From positions 1 through 19,787 of the forward strand of contig CAMMEP010000025.1 of assembly GCA_946495905.1 (NCBI GenBank): a stretch of DNA of 19,787 nt, given 5' to 3'. The DNA is from an uncultured Clostridium sp. GTDB lineage: Bacteria; Bacillota; Clostridia; TANB77; CAG-508. This document shows, in pieces, positions 6,294 to 14,486 of this stretch. Position 1 is the first letter of the stretch. Every line of letters begins with the position of its first letter. Made by a program: the position numbers and the translations under genes. Below the pieces are notes generated by a model, which worked only from the letters and a program-made list of their open reading frames with translations, was not told the DNA's origin and did not search any database.

Positions 6294-8687
6294 ATGAAAA
6301 GAAAAAATGAATTAGGTTATAAGGATTTGAAAGTAACTTGTGATCCGAAGCTTTTTAATTTTAATACAACGGATGAATTAGAGCCAATTAGTACTGGTAT
6401 TGGTCAAGAAAGAGGAATTAAGGCTCTAGAGTTTGGTCTTAATGTAGATATTAATGGTTACAATGTTTATGTAGAGGGTCCTTATGGTGTTGGTAAGACT
6501 GCTTATGTAAAAAATTATTTGAGTGTTATTTCAAAAAAGAAAAAGGTTCCAAATGATTGGTGCTATTTATATAATTTTGATAATCCAAATGAGCCTGTGG
6601 CAGTTTCTCTACCTGCTGGTCAAGGAAAAGAATTTCAGGATACAATGAATTCTTTTATTAACGAGATTAAGATTGATATAAAAAATACCTTTAATAATGA
6701 GGATTTTGAGAAAGAGAAAAATTTGATTAAGCAAGAATATGAAGCAAAACGTAATTTATTATTAGAGCAATTAAATCAAAAATCTGCTGAATATGGCTTT
6801 ACTGTTAAGTCTTCGCAAACTGGTATTTATATGATGCCTATTTTAAATGGTAAAACGATTGCTGAAGAGGAATTTAATAAATTAGATGAAGCTACTAAAA
6901 AGGATTTTGAGGATAAGTCTACTATTGTACAACAACATATTATGCAGGCAATTGGTGAAATTAAGTCCATTGAGAGAGAGTCGGACAAGCGTATTCAAGA
7001 GTGGCAGTCTAATGTAGCTCTTCTTACTATTAATACGCATATTAATTTGATAAAGTCAAAATACAAGAAAAATAAAAAAATAAATGATTTCTTAGATGCT
7101 ATTAAAAAGGATATTTTAAAACATATTAATTTATTTACTGCAGATGAGAAAGCATTAGAAGGAAAATTACAAGGTCCACAAGCTGCTCATCCAGAAGTAT
7201 ACAAACCTTGGCTTAATTATCGAGTTAATTTATTTATTGATAATAGTAATTTAGAAGGTGCTCCTGTGGTAGCAGATACAAATTATTCTTATCATAATAT
7301 TTTCGGTAAATTAGAATATGAAAACTATTACGGAACTTTAAAAACTGACTATACCATGTTAAAACCTGGTTTACTTCATATTGCTAATGGTGGATATTTA
7401 GTATTCCAAGCAAATGATTTATTGACCAATAGTTTATGCTATGATGCCTTGAAAAAAGTATTAAGAAGTAAAACCTTAGGAATTGAAAATGCTGCTGACC
7501 CTCGTTCTTCAATGGTAATGATTTCTTTAAAACCAGAGCCTATTCCTCTAGATTTAAAAGTAATTCTAATTGGAGATGAAAATATTTATCAAACCCTACT
7601 TGCAATGGACCCTGATTTTAGAAAATTATTTAAAATTAAAGTAGAGTTTGCCGATGAGGCGCCTTTAAATAAAGATAATATGGTAAAACTTGCTAGGTTT
7701 GTAAAAGGTTATTGTGATTATGAAAACCTTCCACCTTTAGATAGTGGTGCCATGGCAAAAGTGATTGAGTATGCTTCCAAACTTGCAGATAACCAAACTA
7801 AATTATCTACCCGTTTTACGGATTTATCTTTAATTGTTGGTGAAGCTTCTACTTGGGCAAAAATGGCAAAATCTAAAATAATTACAGAGGAATTTATTAC
7901 AAAAGCTTTAGAGCAAAAAATGGACCGAGTAAAAAAATATGACGATAAATACATGGAAATGATAAGAGATAATACACTTCTTATTAGTACTTCTGGTTCA
8001 GAAGTTGGTCAAATTAATGGTCTTACTATTATGAATGTAGGAGATTATACTTTTGGAAAACCAGTAAAGATAACAGCAAATACGTATACAGGAAAAAACG
8101 GAATTATTAATATTGAACGTGAGGTAGAACTTTCTGGTTCTTCCCATTCGAAAGGAATTCTAATTCTATCTGGATATTTAGGAGAAATGTTTGCACAAAA
8201 CATGCCTCTTTCCCTTACTGCTAGTATCTGTTTTGAACAATTATATAGTGGTGTGGATGGAGATAGTGCTTCTAGTACAGAGCTATATGCCCTACTTTCT
8301 AGTTTATCTGGAATTCCAATTAATCAAGCCTTTGCAGTAACAGGCTCTGTAAATCAAAAAGGCGAAATTCAACCAATTGGTGGTGTAAATGATAAAATAG
8401 AAGGATTTTTCCAAGTTTGCAAAATGAGAGGATTAGATGGATCTCATAGTGTTATTATTCCAAAACAAAATATTAGAAATTTAAATCTTTCTAGTGAAGT
8501 AGTAAATGCAGTAAAAGATGGCAAGTTCCATATCTATGCAATTTCTACTATTGAAGAAGGAATTGAGCTTTTAACAGGTGTACCTGCTGGAAGTAAAGAT
8601 GAGTATGGAAACTTCCCTGCTGGAACGATAAATTATTTAGTATATAACAAATTAAAGAAATATGCTAATGCTAGTAAAGAAAGATAG
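6294..8687 (+). CDS. ATP-dependent Lon-family protease (LonB/LonC-like, AAA_32 type)
   Basis: With the start at 6294 the protein has 797 residues. An ATPase core opens with Walker A GPYGVGKT (62-69), interrupted by a long helical, probably coiled-coil insert (about 125-290). The conserved HIANGGYLVFQANDLL segment is at 362-377. A C-terminal Lon protease domain has catalytic Ser658 in GDSAS and Lys701 in GGVNDKIEGF, 43 residues apart as in classical Lon. There is no Lon N-domain, which fits the AAA_32/LonC-like group rather than LonA. It would degrade misfolded or regulatory proteins in the cytoplasm. AAGGAGG (6278-6284) lies 9 bases before ATG 6294. An in-frame ATG at 6249 would translate the upstream repeat and has no ribosome site, so I reject it. 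It lies 87 bases after tsaB. Confidence 0.9.
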   Translation: MKRKNELGYKDLKVTCDPKLFNFNTTDELEPISTGIGQERGIKALEFGLNVDINGYNVYVEGPYGVGKTAYVKNYLSVISKKKKVPNDWCYLYNFDNPNEPVAVSLPAGQGKEFQDTMNSFINEIKIDIKNTFNNEDFEKEKNLIKQEYEAKRNLLLEQLNQKSAEYGFTVKSSQTGIYMMPILNGKTIAEEEFNKLDEATKKDFEDKSTIVQQHIMQAIGEIKSIERESDKRIQEWQSNVALLTINTHINLIKSKYKKNKKINDFLDAIKKDILKHINLFTADEKALEGKLQGPQAAHPEVYKPWLNYRVNLFIDNSNLEGAPVVADTNYSYHNIFGKLEYENYYGTLKTDYTMLKPGLLHIANGGYLVFQANDLLTNSLCYDALKKVLRSKTLGIENAADPRSSMVMISLKPEPIPLDLKVILIGDENIYQTLLAMDPDFRKLFKIKVEFADEAPLNKDNMVKLARFVKGYCDYENLPPLDSGAMAKVIEYASKLADNQTKLSTRFTDLSLIVGEASTWAKMAKSKIITEEFITKALEQKMDRVKKYDDKYMEMIRDNTLLISTSGSEVGQINGLTIMNVGDYTFGKPVKITANTYTGKNGIINIEREVELSGSSHSKGILILSGYLGEMFAQNMPLSLTASICFEQLYSGVDGDSASSTELYALLSSLSGIPINQAFAVTGSVNQKGEIQPIGGVNDKIEGFFQVCKMRGLDGSHSVIIPKQNIRNLNLSSEVVNAVKDGKFHIYAISTIEEGIELLTGVPAGSKDEYGNFPAGTINYLVYNKLKKYANASKER

Positions 8688-8696
8688 ATATGAAAG

Positions 8697-8720
8697 AGGC
8701 GTACCTAAAAAGGTACGCCT
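8697..8720. terminator. Hairpin between convergent genes
   Basis: A perfect 10-bp stem AGGCGTACCT/AGGTACGCCT has a 4-base A loop and lies between the stop of the Lon-type gene (8687) and the convergent stop at 8732. No good T tract follows on either strand, so termination may be weak or factor-assisted. Confidence 0.6.
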
Positions 8721-8731
8721 TAAGTAGATTA

Positions 8732-9982
8732 TTATTCTTCTGCCAGAGCATCCAGAATTAAAAAGTCCATAGGAAGTTGCTCACAACATAATAGCTTTAT
8801 CTCATCTGATGAAAGCTTTCCATTTACAACTAAGCTTACAATTTTGAGATAGCTAAATGCTTTTCCTTCTGAATCTGCTAAGATTCCTCTTTTAGCATAG
8901 CATGGTATTACATTACCCTTTTTCCTTTCAGATTTTGTCTGGCTATCCTGCCATTTATCTGTTTTTTCGCTATTGAAAATTGCCATGTTAAACGGCTTGA
9001 AGTTTTCCTGCCATTCGATAGAAATAGCATCTTCTTCCTCACTCTTATGCCCGATAATAATATCTCCATCTGATGTATGGAATACAAACCAAGGTATACG
9101 GCTTTTGTGGTTGACTCTATTTGGAATTAATTCCATTTTAGGTTTTTCCAGATAAGCCATATCCACAATACCTGTTATGTTCTCTATTTCCAGCTGGCGA
9201 TAAAAGTTCTCGTAGCACTTTTTATGTGCCATTTCGGAAGAATCTAGAAGATAAATCTCTTCTAAGCCGTTTTCTAAATCCGCCATTTCGAATTTTCTCC
9301 CGCAACACGCACAACTCTCTCCGCTTTTTGGCAAAAGCATTATTTCCTCAGATACAGAGTAGGAATTTGTAATTACATCAAATTCGTTTCTTCCACATAC
9401 CTTTGGAATCCATGGTTCCTCTTGTACATAATTTACATTTTCAATTTTCAAAATCTGACCATATCGGTCCAGGTAGTACTTACCAAAAACCACAAATTCT
9501 CCCAGAAGAAAATCAATTTCTTTAAACTGAGCACAAAGATTTCTTTCTTTTAGCATTTTCCAAAAGGTATCTAAATCTGCAAGAGATCTTTCGATTCCTT
9601 CCACTGTATCGAAATTCTTCTTTGCTTCCCAGAACTTTTCTTTTGTCTCCTCTTCAGGGCTTAAGCCCTTAAACTTGCACGAGTCTGAAATTGCTTCTTC
9701 TGCAAAAAGTCCCATTATTTCTTCCGCAGTGTATTCTTCATAGCATATTTCTATACTAGGTTCTGTTCTGCCTTCTCTTAATTCCTGTTTTTTCTTCCAA
9801 GAATACAATAATGTTTTTACTTTAGAGAATATTGGCTCTCCAGCAATAGTAAAATCATCCGGAACAATTTCTTCTCCAAATGCAAAAACTTTTACCGTTT
9901 CTTTCTTCGCCACTGCATCTACTGGAATGTATCCATACTCCAAAGACTCAGCTGTTAGCATTTCCTTTTTTTCTCTCCGCAT
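8732..9982 (-). CDS. Protein of unknown function with a CxxC/HxxC motif
   Basis: I do not recognise this 416-residue protein. It is acidic and looks cytoplasmic, with no signal peptide or TM helix. CACC at 224-227 and HKKC at 253-256 make a C-x2-C-x25-H-x2-C arrangement that could bind zinc as a treble-clef or LIM-like site; the middle 140 residues are Glu/Lys-rich and helical. The C-terminal third contains WFVFHTSDGDIIIGH and ends in LDALAEE. Codons such as GAG, AAG, GCG and CCG are more frequent than in neighbouring genes, and stretches approach 45 percent GC by eye, hinting at transfer. TAGGAGG lies 5 bases before the ATG, and it has its own promoter and a palindrome in the leader. It is monocistronic, between two unrelated operons. 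Confidence 0.7.
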   Translation of the reverse strand: MRREKKEMLTAESLEYGYIPVDAVAKKETVKVFAFGEEIVPDDFTIAGEPIFSKVKTLLYSWKKKQELREGRTEPSIEICYEEYTAEEIMGLFAEEAISDSCKFKGLSPEEETKEKFWEAKKNFDTVEGIERSLADLDTFWKMLKERNLCAQFKEIDFLLGEFVVFGKYYLDRYGQILKIENVNYVQEEPWIPKVCGRNEFDVITNSYSVSEEIMLLPKSGESCACCGRKFEMADLENGLEEIYLLDSSEMAHKKCYENFYRQLEIENITGIVDMAYLEKPKMELIPNRVNHKSRIPWFVFHTSDGDIIIGHKSEEEDAISIEWQENFKPFNMAIFNSEKTDKWQDSQTKSERKKGNVIPCYAKRGILADSEGKAFSYLKIVSLVVNGKLSSDEIKLLCCEQLPMDFLILDALAEE

Positions 9983-10058
9983 TGTTGCCTCCTAAATAAA
10001 ATATAAAAATGTTTTTAGTTACCAGTTATAAAAATCTACTTCTCCTTTCCCAATTTTT

Positions 10059-10072
10059 AAGGCAATTGCCTT
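10059..10072. promoter_or_regulatory. Perfect 14-bp palindrome in the leader of the unknown gene
   Basis: AAGGCAATTGCCTT is its own reverse complement. It lies about 37 bases downstream of the -10 box and 77 bases upstream of the start codon at 9982. This would suit an operator for a dimeric regulator; that role is inference. Confidence 0.4.
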
Positions 10073-10108
10073 TATGATGGATTTTTACAAATTGCATCCA
10101 ATATCAAT

Positions 10109-10137
10109 ATTATATCACTAATTTACATAATTTTCAA
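10109..10137 (-). promoter_or_regulatory. Promoter of the unknown gene ending at 8732
   Basis: On the minus strand TTGAAA (10132-10137) and TATAAT (10109-10114) are exactly 17 bases apart, preceding a leader of about 120 bases. Confidence 0.75.
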
Positions 10138-10161
10138 TATGTATTAATATTTGTTCCAACC

Positions 10162-10202
10162 AAAAAACAAACTAGGTAAAAAGATGAATTACCTAGTTTG
10201 TT
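10162..10202 (-). terminator. Terminator at the end of the ribosomal operon
   Basis: A 14-bp stem (10166-10179 with 10189-10202) is followed on the minus strand by six T residues (complement of 10162-10167). It begins 16 bases after the rplS stop codon. Confidence 0.88.
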
Positions 10203-10217
10203 TGATTTATTCTTTAT

Positions 10218-10787
10218 TTATTTTTCTTCTTTTTTAGCATCTTCTGCTGTATCTTTAACAGTTTCTACTGGTTCTTCTTTTACAGTATCAACTACTTCTT
10301 GAACAGCTGGTGCTTCTGTTTGGGTTGCTGGAGCTTCTTCTGGAGCAGCTTCTACAGGTGTTTCTGTAGCTTCAACAGTAGCCTCTTCTACTGGCTCTTC
10401 TGTCATTTCTTCTTTAATAGTAATTTCTCTATTTTCTATTCTTGCACCTGTATCTTCTTTTGTCTTAGCAGCTTTACCAATTCTGTCTCTTAAGTAGTAT
10501 AGTTTAGCACGTCTTGCTTTACCTACTCTTACTACTTCTACTTTTTCTACTAATGGAGAATGTACTAAGAATGTTTTTTCAACACCAACACCGTAAGCTA
10601 TTTTTCTTACTGTAAATGTTGCATTTACTCCTCCACCTTGTTTTTTAATAATAATTCCTTCAAATACTTGGATTCTCTCTCTATTTCCTTCCTTAATTCT
10701 TTGATGTACTCTTACTGTATCACCAATTTTAAGTTCAGGTATCTTATTTTTCAATTGTTCATGTTCTATTGATTTTATGATATCCAT
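10218..10787 (-). CDS. rplS: 50S ribosomal protein L19 with long acidic C-terminal extension
   Basis: Residues 1 to about 112 are a normal L19, including IGDTVRVHQRIKEG, RIQVFEGIIIKK and the end ARRAKLYYLRDRIGK. L19 sits at the 30S-50S interface. About 75 extra residues follow, rich in Glu, Ala, Pro, Thr and Val and strongly acidic, with repeated EAP and EEP units and no predicted fold. L19 is usually about 115 residues, so the protein is over half again as long. AAAGGAGG lies 7 bases before the ATG. The 77-base spacer after trmD contains a small hairpin (AGAGT/ACTCT); Firmicutes are known to have an autoregulatory L19 leader here, but I cannot confirm that fold. Last gene of the operon. Confidence 0.93.
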   Translation of the reverse strand: MDIIKSIEHEQLKNKIPELKIGDTVRVHQRIKEGNRERIQVFEGIIIKKQGGGVNATFTVRKIAYGVGVEKTFLVHSPLVEKVEVVRVGKARRAKLYYLRDRIGKAAKTKEDTGARIENREITIKEEMTEEPVEEATVEATETPVEAAPEEAPATQTEAPAVQEVVDTVKEEPVETVKDTAEDAKKEEK

Positions 10788-10864
10788 TTGATATCCTCCT
10801 TTCTTAATTTCTAAATGATTTGATACGTTTCCTAAGAGAGTTTATTACACTCTTATCAACTATT

Positions 10865-11527
10865 TTATTTAAGTAAATCTGGTCTTTTTATTTTTGTGAC
10901 CTCTAGCGATTTTTGCTCTCGCCATTTTTTTATGTTTTCATGGTGTCCAGAAAGTAATACTTCTGGTACTTTTTTCCCTCTAAATTCTTCTGGTCTTGTA
11001 TATTGAGGATATTCTAAAAGATTGCTACTAAAAGATTCTTCTTTCGTGGAATCCTCACTTAGTACTCCCTCTACATATCTACTAACAGAATCAATTAATA
11101 CCATTGCTGGTAGTTCTCCTCCTGTTAATACATAGTCTCCAATTGAAATTTCCTCATCCACAATTTCCTCTAGAACTCTTTGGTCAATTCCTTCGTAATG
11201 TCCGCAAAGTAATATTAAATGATTTTCTTTGGATAATTCTTTCACTTTTTGTTGGTTTAAAACTTTACCTTGTGGAGATAAGTATATTACTTTTGCATTT
11301 TCTTCTTTTACAGAAGCATATGCATCATATACCACATCCGGTTTCATAACCATTCCTGCTCCCCCACCATAAGGAGTATCATCTACTTTTTTGTGTTTAT
11401 CTTTTGAAAAGTCTCTAATATTTATTAAATGAATTTCTATTAGTCCTTTTTCTCTTGCTTTTCCAATAATGCTTTCCTTTAATGATTGAAACATTTCTGG
11501 AAAAAGTGTAAGCACATCAAATTTCAT
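10865..11527 (-). CDS. trmD: tRNA (guanine-37-N1)-methyltransferase TrmD
   Basis: TrmD methylates N1 of G37 in tRNAs with a G at position 36, using S-adenosylmethionine, and prevents frameshifting. This 220-residue protein has the family opening MKFDVLTLFPEMF and the trefoil-knot segments: YLSPQGK (82-88), CGHYEGIDQRV (108-118) and IGDYVLTGGELPA (129-141). DDTPYGGGAGMVMKP (49-63) and the C-terminal GHHENIKKWR are also present. It is slightly shorter than the common 230-250 residues because the C-terminus ends soon after the last conserved block. AGGAGGAAAG directly precedes the ATG. It follows rimM by 18 bases. Confidence 0.95.
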   Translation of the reverse strand: MKFDVLTLFPEMFQSLKESIIGKAREKGLIEIHLINIRDFSKDKHKKVDDTPYGGGAGMVMKPDVVYDAYASVKEENAKVIYLSPQGKVLNQQKVKELSKENHLILLCGHYEGIDQRVLEEIVDEEISIGDYVLTGGELPAMVLIDSVSRYVEGVLSEDSTKEESFSSNLLEYPQYTRPEEFRGKKVPEVLLSGHHENIKKWREQKSLEVTKIKRPDLLK

Positions 11528-11545
11528 CTTTCCTCCTATTATTTT

Positions 11546-12055
11546 CTAAATCAAGCCTTCAATTAAATGAACAACTATCCTATCCTCATCAACATCAATC
11601 TGCTTAATTACTTCTTTTGTAGAAGGTAATAATATTTGTTTTCCTAGGGCATCTTTAACTACATAAATATCATGAACTTTGTTATTATAGATGTCATCTA
11701 CTTTTCCAAGTAAATTTCCTTCTTCGTCATATACTTTAATTCCAATTAAATCTGCAATAAAGTAGGTATCTTTTGGAAGCTTTCTAGCATCTTCCCTTTT
11801 TATTTTTAGATAGCAACCTTTATATTTTTCTGCCATATTGATATCTTCTATTCCTTTAAATTTAATTAAAACTAAATGTTTATGAAATTTCACTTCTTCG
11901 ATTTCCATGTCTATTAGTTCTTTGTTTTTTACAACAAATATACTTTTTAGTTCATTAAATCTTTCTAAGTCATCTGTAAAAGGATTTACTTTGACAAAGC
12001 CTTTGATTCCAAATGTATTTACAATCTGACCTATTTCAAAATATTCTTGCTTCAT
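11546..12055 (-). CDS. rimM: 16S rRNA processing protein RimM
   Basis: RimM binds the 30S head and S19 during small-subunit maturation. The 169-residue protein shows the N-terminal RimM domain, with IGQIVNTFGIKGFVKV (8-23) and FTDDLERF. A C-terminal PRC-barrel starts near 102 with DLIGIKVYDEEGNLLGKV and ends LLPSTKEVIKQIDVDE. Length is typical. ATAGGAG lies upstream of the ATG. It sits between khpA and trmD as in most Firmicutes, but the khpA-rimM spacer is filled by a long structured repeat. Confidence 0.95.
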   Translation of the reverse strand: MKQEYFEIGQIVNTFGIKGFVKVNPFTDDLERFNELKSIFVVKNKELIDMEIEEVKFHKHLVLIKFKGIEDINMAEKYKGCYLKIKREDARKLPKDTYFIADLIGIKVYDEEGNLLGKVDDIYNNKVHDIYVVKDALGKQILLPSTKEVIKQIDVDEDRIVVHLIEGLI

Positions 12056-12071
12056 TTTAACTCCTATTCTC

Positions 12072-12196
12072 TAATTCTTTAAAGAAACGAGTATTGCTAG
12101 GCGGACGAATAAAAATTTTTGAGATAGTACTGATGGTACATTGAAAAAATTTTTATGAAGTTCAACAACGCAAGACGAAGTTTATTTAAAGAATTA
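12072..12196 (-). repeat. Structured intergenic element, family A, copy 1 (khpA-rimM spacer)
   Basis: A 125-base imperfect palindrome fills the spacer. The outer arms 12072-12088 and 12180-12196 pair over 17 positions with one mismatch; the right arm includes the khpA stop codon. An inner 12-bp A/T stem (ATAAAAATTTTT type) encloses a small hairpin with GTAC arms. The core 12081-12187 repeats at 12485-12591 with only three substitutions. Function unknown: it could be a transcribed structured RNA element or a non-autonomous, ERIC-like mobile repeat. Confidence 0.85.
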
Positions 12197-12424
12197 ATCT
12201 AAGAATTCTACGCTTACCCTCTTCTTATCCCTCGAACCTAAAGCTTTCATTACGGTACGAATTGAATTAGCAACTTTTCCTTGCCTTCCTATTATTCTAC
12301 CCATATCGTTTTCTGCAACTTTAACTTCAAAAGTAATTCTATCTGCTTCTTCCTTTTCTGTGATAGAAACAGCATCTTGATTTTCTACTATGTTTCGAAT
12401 GATTGTTTCTAAAACTTGTTTCAT
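12194..12424 (-). CDS. khpA: KH-domain RNA-binding protein KhpA
   Basis: The 76-residue protein is a single KH domain with the RNA-binding GxxG loop in GRIIGRQGK, followed by the helix VANSIRTVMKAL. KhpA (YlqC) is the small RNA-binding partner of KhpB in Gram-positive bacteria and sits, as here, between rpsP and rimM. AAAGGAAT lies upstream of the start codon. Its stop codon falls inside the outer arm of the downstream repeat, so the repeat and coding end are fused. Confidence 0.93.
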   Translation of the reverse strand: MKQVLETIIRNIVENQDAVSITEKEEADRITFEVKVAENDMGRIIGRQGKVANSIRTVMKALGSRDKKRVSVEFLD

Positions 12425-12475
12425 AGCTAATTCCTTTCTTTTTACTTAAGCTACTTTAATAATCTTTTGAACTTT

Positions 12476-12600
12476 AAATTTTAAAAAGAAACAAGTATTG
12501 CTAGGCGAACGAATAAAAATTTTTGAGATAGTACTGATGGTACATCGAAAAAATTTTTATGAAGTTCAACAACGCAAGACGAAGTTTATTTTTAAAATTT
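12476..12600 (-). repeat. Structured intergenic element, family A, copy 2 (rpsP-khpA spacer)
   Basis: This has the same 107-base core as the copy at 12072-12196 (three differences). The outer arms 12476-12492 and 12584-12600 again pair over 17 positions with one mismatch, although their sequence differs from copy 1 at four places. Each of the four changes is matched by a compensating change in the opposite arm, so pairing is kept. The right arm touches the rpsP stop codon. Confidence 0.85.
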
Positions 12601-12833
12601 TAGTTAGCCTTTTCAATCAATTGCTTAACAGTATCGGTAGGTTTAGCACCATTCTTAATCCATTTTTCTACTTTTTCTTTATCTAGAACGATAGTAGATG
12701 GTTCTGTCATAGGATTATATGTTCCTATTTTTTCAATTATTTTTCCATCTCTTGGGCTTCTAGAATCAGCTACCACTATGTGATAAAATGGAGCTTTCTT
12801 TGCACCTTGTCTTTGTAATCTTATTTTTACCAT
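12600..12833 (-). CDS. rpsP: 30S ribosomal protein S16
   Basis: S16 is an assembly protein of the 30S body. The 77-residue product has the conserved opening MVKIRLQRQGAKKAPFY and the block SPRDGKIIEKIGTYNP. The start at 12833 is chosen because AGGAGGT (12841-12847) lies 7 bases upstream and because S16 proteins begin with this MVKIR segment. An in-frame ATG at 12860 would put the ribosome site inside the gene and add nine unrelated residues, so I reject it. Its spacers on both sides carry long structured elements. Confidence 0.95.
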   Translation of the reverse strand: MVKIRLQRQGAKKAPFYHIVVADSRSPRDGKIIEKIGTYNPMTEPSTIVLDKEKVEKWIKNGAKPTDTVKQLIEKAN

Positions 12834-12930
12834 TACATTCACCTCCTGAAAATTTTGCAAGAATTATTATTAATGGTGTTTAATAATTCTTATATATATT
12901 TTAAAATTAAAATCTAAATTAACTCTTGTC

Positions 12931-13079
12931 TGTGATAATGCATGTTTTAAATTTTTATTGGAGTGCTTAAGGTGGGGACCGACAAGTCTACAAACTGTTA
13001 AACGAAACGTAAGTGAAGTTTTTACAGTTTGTACGCTGTTGGGGGCCGAAAATAAAAATTTAAAACATACATTACCACA
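12931..13079 (-). repeat. Structured intergenic element, family B (ffh-rpsP spacer)
   Basis: A 149-base palindromic element. The outer arms 12931-12959 and 13051-13079 match at 27 of 29 positions, and both exceptions become G-U pairs in RNA of the operon's sense strand. Inside, TACAAACTGT (12989-12998) pairs with ACAGTTTGTA (13024-13033). The interior is GC-richer than the surroundings. Its sequence is unrelated to the family A elements although it occupies the same operon. Confidence 0.82.
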
Positions 13080-13104
13080 AGCAACCGAATTTTTTCATAC
13101 TAAA

Positions 13105-14457
13105 CTACTTTAGCATGTTTTTTAAATCTTGTGGATTCATACCCTTCATCAGCTTTTTCATATTCTTACTATCCTTCATTTGTCGCATCATTTTTTGTGT
13201 CATTTCAAAGGATTTCATAAATTTATTGATTTCTTGAACGGAAGTTCCACTTCCTTTTGCAATTCTCAATCTTCTATTTCCATTCAAAAGTTTTGGATTT
13301 TGTCTTTCTTCTTTTGTCATAGAAGATATCATTGCTTCAATTCTAACAAATTCTTTATCATCCACTTTTACATCTTTTAGCTGGTTCATACCAGGTATCA
13401 TTTTTAATAAGGATGAAAAAGAACCCATTTTTTTTATTTGCCTTAATTGTGTTAAATAATCATCAAGGTCTAAATCCTTTTTCTTTTTAAGCTGTTTTTC
13501 TAATTTTTCAGCTTCCTCTAGGTCAATTGCTTCTTCTGCTTTTTCTATAATGGAAAGTACATCACCCATTCCTAAAATTCTTGATGCCATTCGTTCTGGA
13601 TGAAATACTTCTATATCGCTTAATTTTTCACCAGTTGCTGCGAATTTAATTGGTCTACCTGTAATTTTCTTTACAGATAGTGCAGCACCACCTCTTGTAT
13701 CACCATCCAATTTTGTAAGTACAACACCATCAATTCCAAGTGCTTCATTAAATGCCTTTGCAACATTTACTGCATCTTGACCAGTCATCGCATCTACTAC
13801 AAGTAAAATTTCATGTGGCTTTACATTTGCTTTTACATTTTTTAGCTCTGTCATTAATTCTTCATCAATATGCAAACGTCCTGCTGTATCTAGTATTACT
13901 ACATCATTTAATTTACTTATTGCAACATCAATTGCCTGTCTTGCAATTTTCACAACATCTTTTGTGTTTTCATTTGCATATACTGGTATATTTAGCTGAC
14001 CACCCACAACTTGAAGTTGTTTGATAGCAGCTGGTCTATATACATCACATGCTACCAAAAGTGGCTTTTTGCCTTGTTTTCTAAGTAAATTAGCAAGTTT
14101 GCCTGCTGTTGTAGTTTTACCAGATCCTTGAAGTCCCACAAGCATGATAATGGTTGGTGGGTTTGGTGTAAAGTTTATTTTGCTTTCTGTCCCTCCAAGT
14201 AATTCTACTAATTCGTCTTTTACTATTTTTATAACTTGCTGTCCAGGAGTTAGTGATTTTAACACATCTTGGCCTAAAGCTTTTTCTTGTATTGTATTGA
14301 TAAATTCTTTTACAATTGCATAGTTAACATCTGCTTCTAATAGTGCAAGCTTTACCTCCCTTAACATTTCTTTTAAATCGGACTCCGTAATTCTTGCTTT
14401 TCCTCTTAGTTTTCTAGTTACCTCTTGTAACTTAGCAGATAATCCTTCAAAAGCCAT
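13105..14457 (-). CDS. ffh: Signal recognition particle GTPase Ffh
   Basis: Ffh binds the SRP RNA and signal sequences of nascent membrane and secreted proteins and docks with FtsY. The 450-residue protein has an N domain (1-85) and a G domain with G1 GLQGSGKTTT (108-117), DVYRPAA (138-144), G3 DTAGR (190-194), G4 TKLD (248-251) and DGDTRGGAAL. The Met-rich M domain (about 300-450) has the RNA-binding KGSGTSVQEIN at 401-411. Length is typical. GGGAGGAAAAG precedes the ATG. It follows ylxM by 29 bases. ftsY, often nearby, is not in the window. Confidence 0.97.
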   Translation of the reverse strand: MAFEGLSAKLQEVTRKLRGKARITESDLKEMLREVKLALLEADVNYAIVKEFINTIQEKALGQDVLKSLTPGQQVIKIVKDELVELLGGTESKINFTPNPPTIIMLVGLQGSGKTTTAGKLANLLRKQGKKPLLVACDVYRPAAIKQLQVVGGQLNIPVYANENTKDVVKIARQAIDVAISKLNDVVILDTAGRLHIDEELMTELKNVKANVKPHEILLVVDAMTGQDAVNVAKAFNEALGIDGVVLTKLDGDTRGGAALSVKKITGRPIKFAATGEKLSDIEVFHPERMASRILGMGDVLSIIEKAEEAIDLEEAEKLEKQLKKKKDLDLDDYLTQLRQIKKMGSFSSLLKMIPGMNQLKDVKVDDKEFVRIEAMISSMTKEERQNPKLLNGNRRLRIAKGSGTSVQEINKFMKSFEMTQKMMRQMKDSKNMKKLMKGMNPQDLKNMLK

Positions 14458-14486
14458 ACTCTTTTCCTCCCATGTTTATTTTTTTA

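Noticed and set aside
12072..12600. CRISPR-like direct repeats
   Set aside because: There are only two copies, each over 100 bases, separated by the khpA gene and leader rather than by short spacers.
12834..12860. Upstream ATG for rpsP
   Set aside because: It would put the AGGAGGT site inside the coding sequence and add residues foreign to S16.
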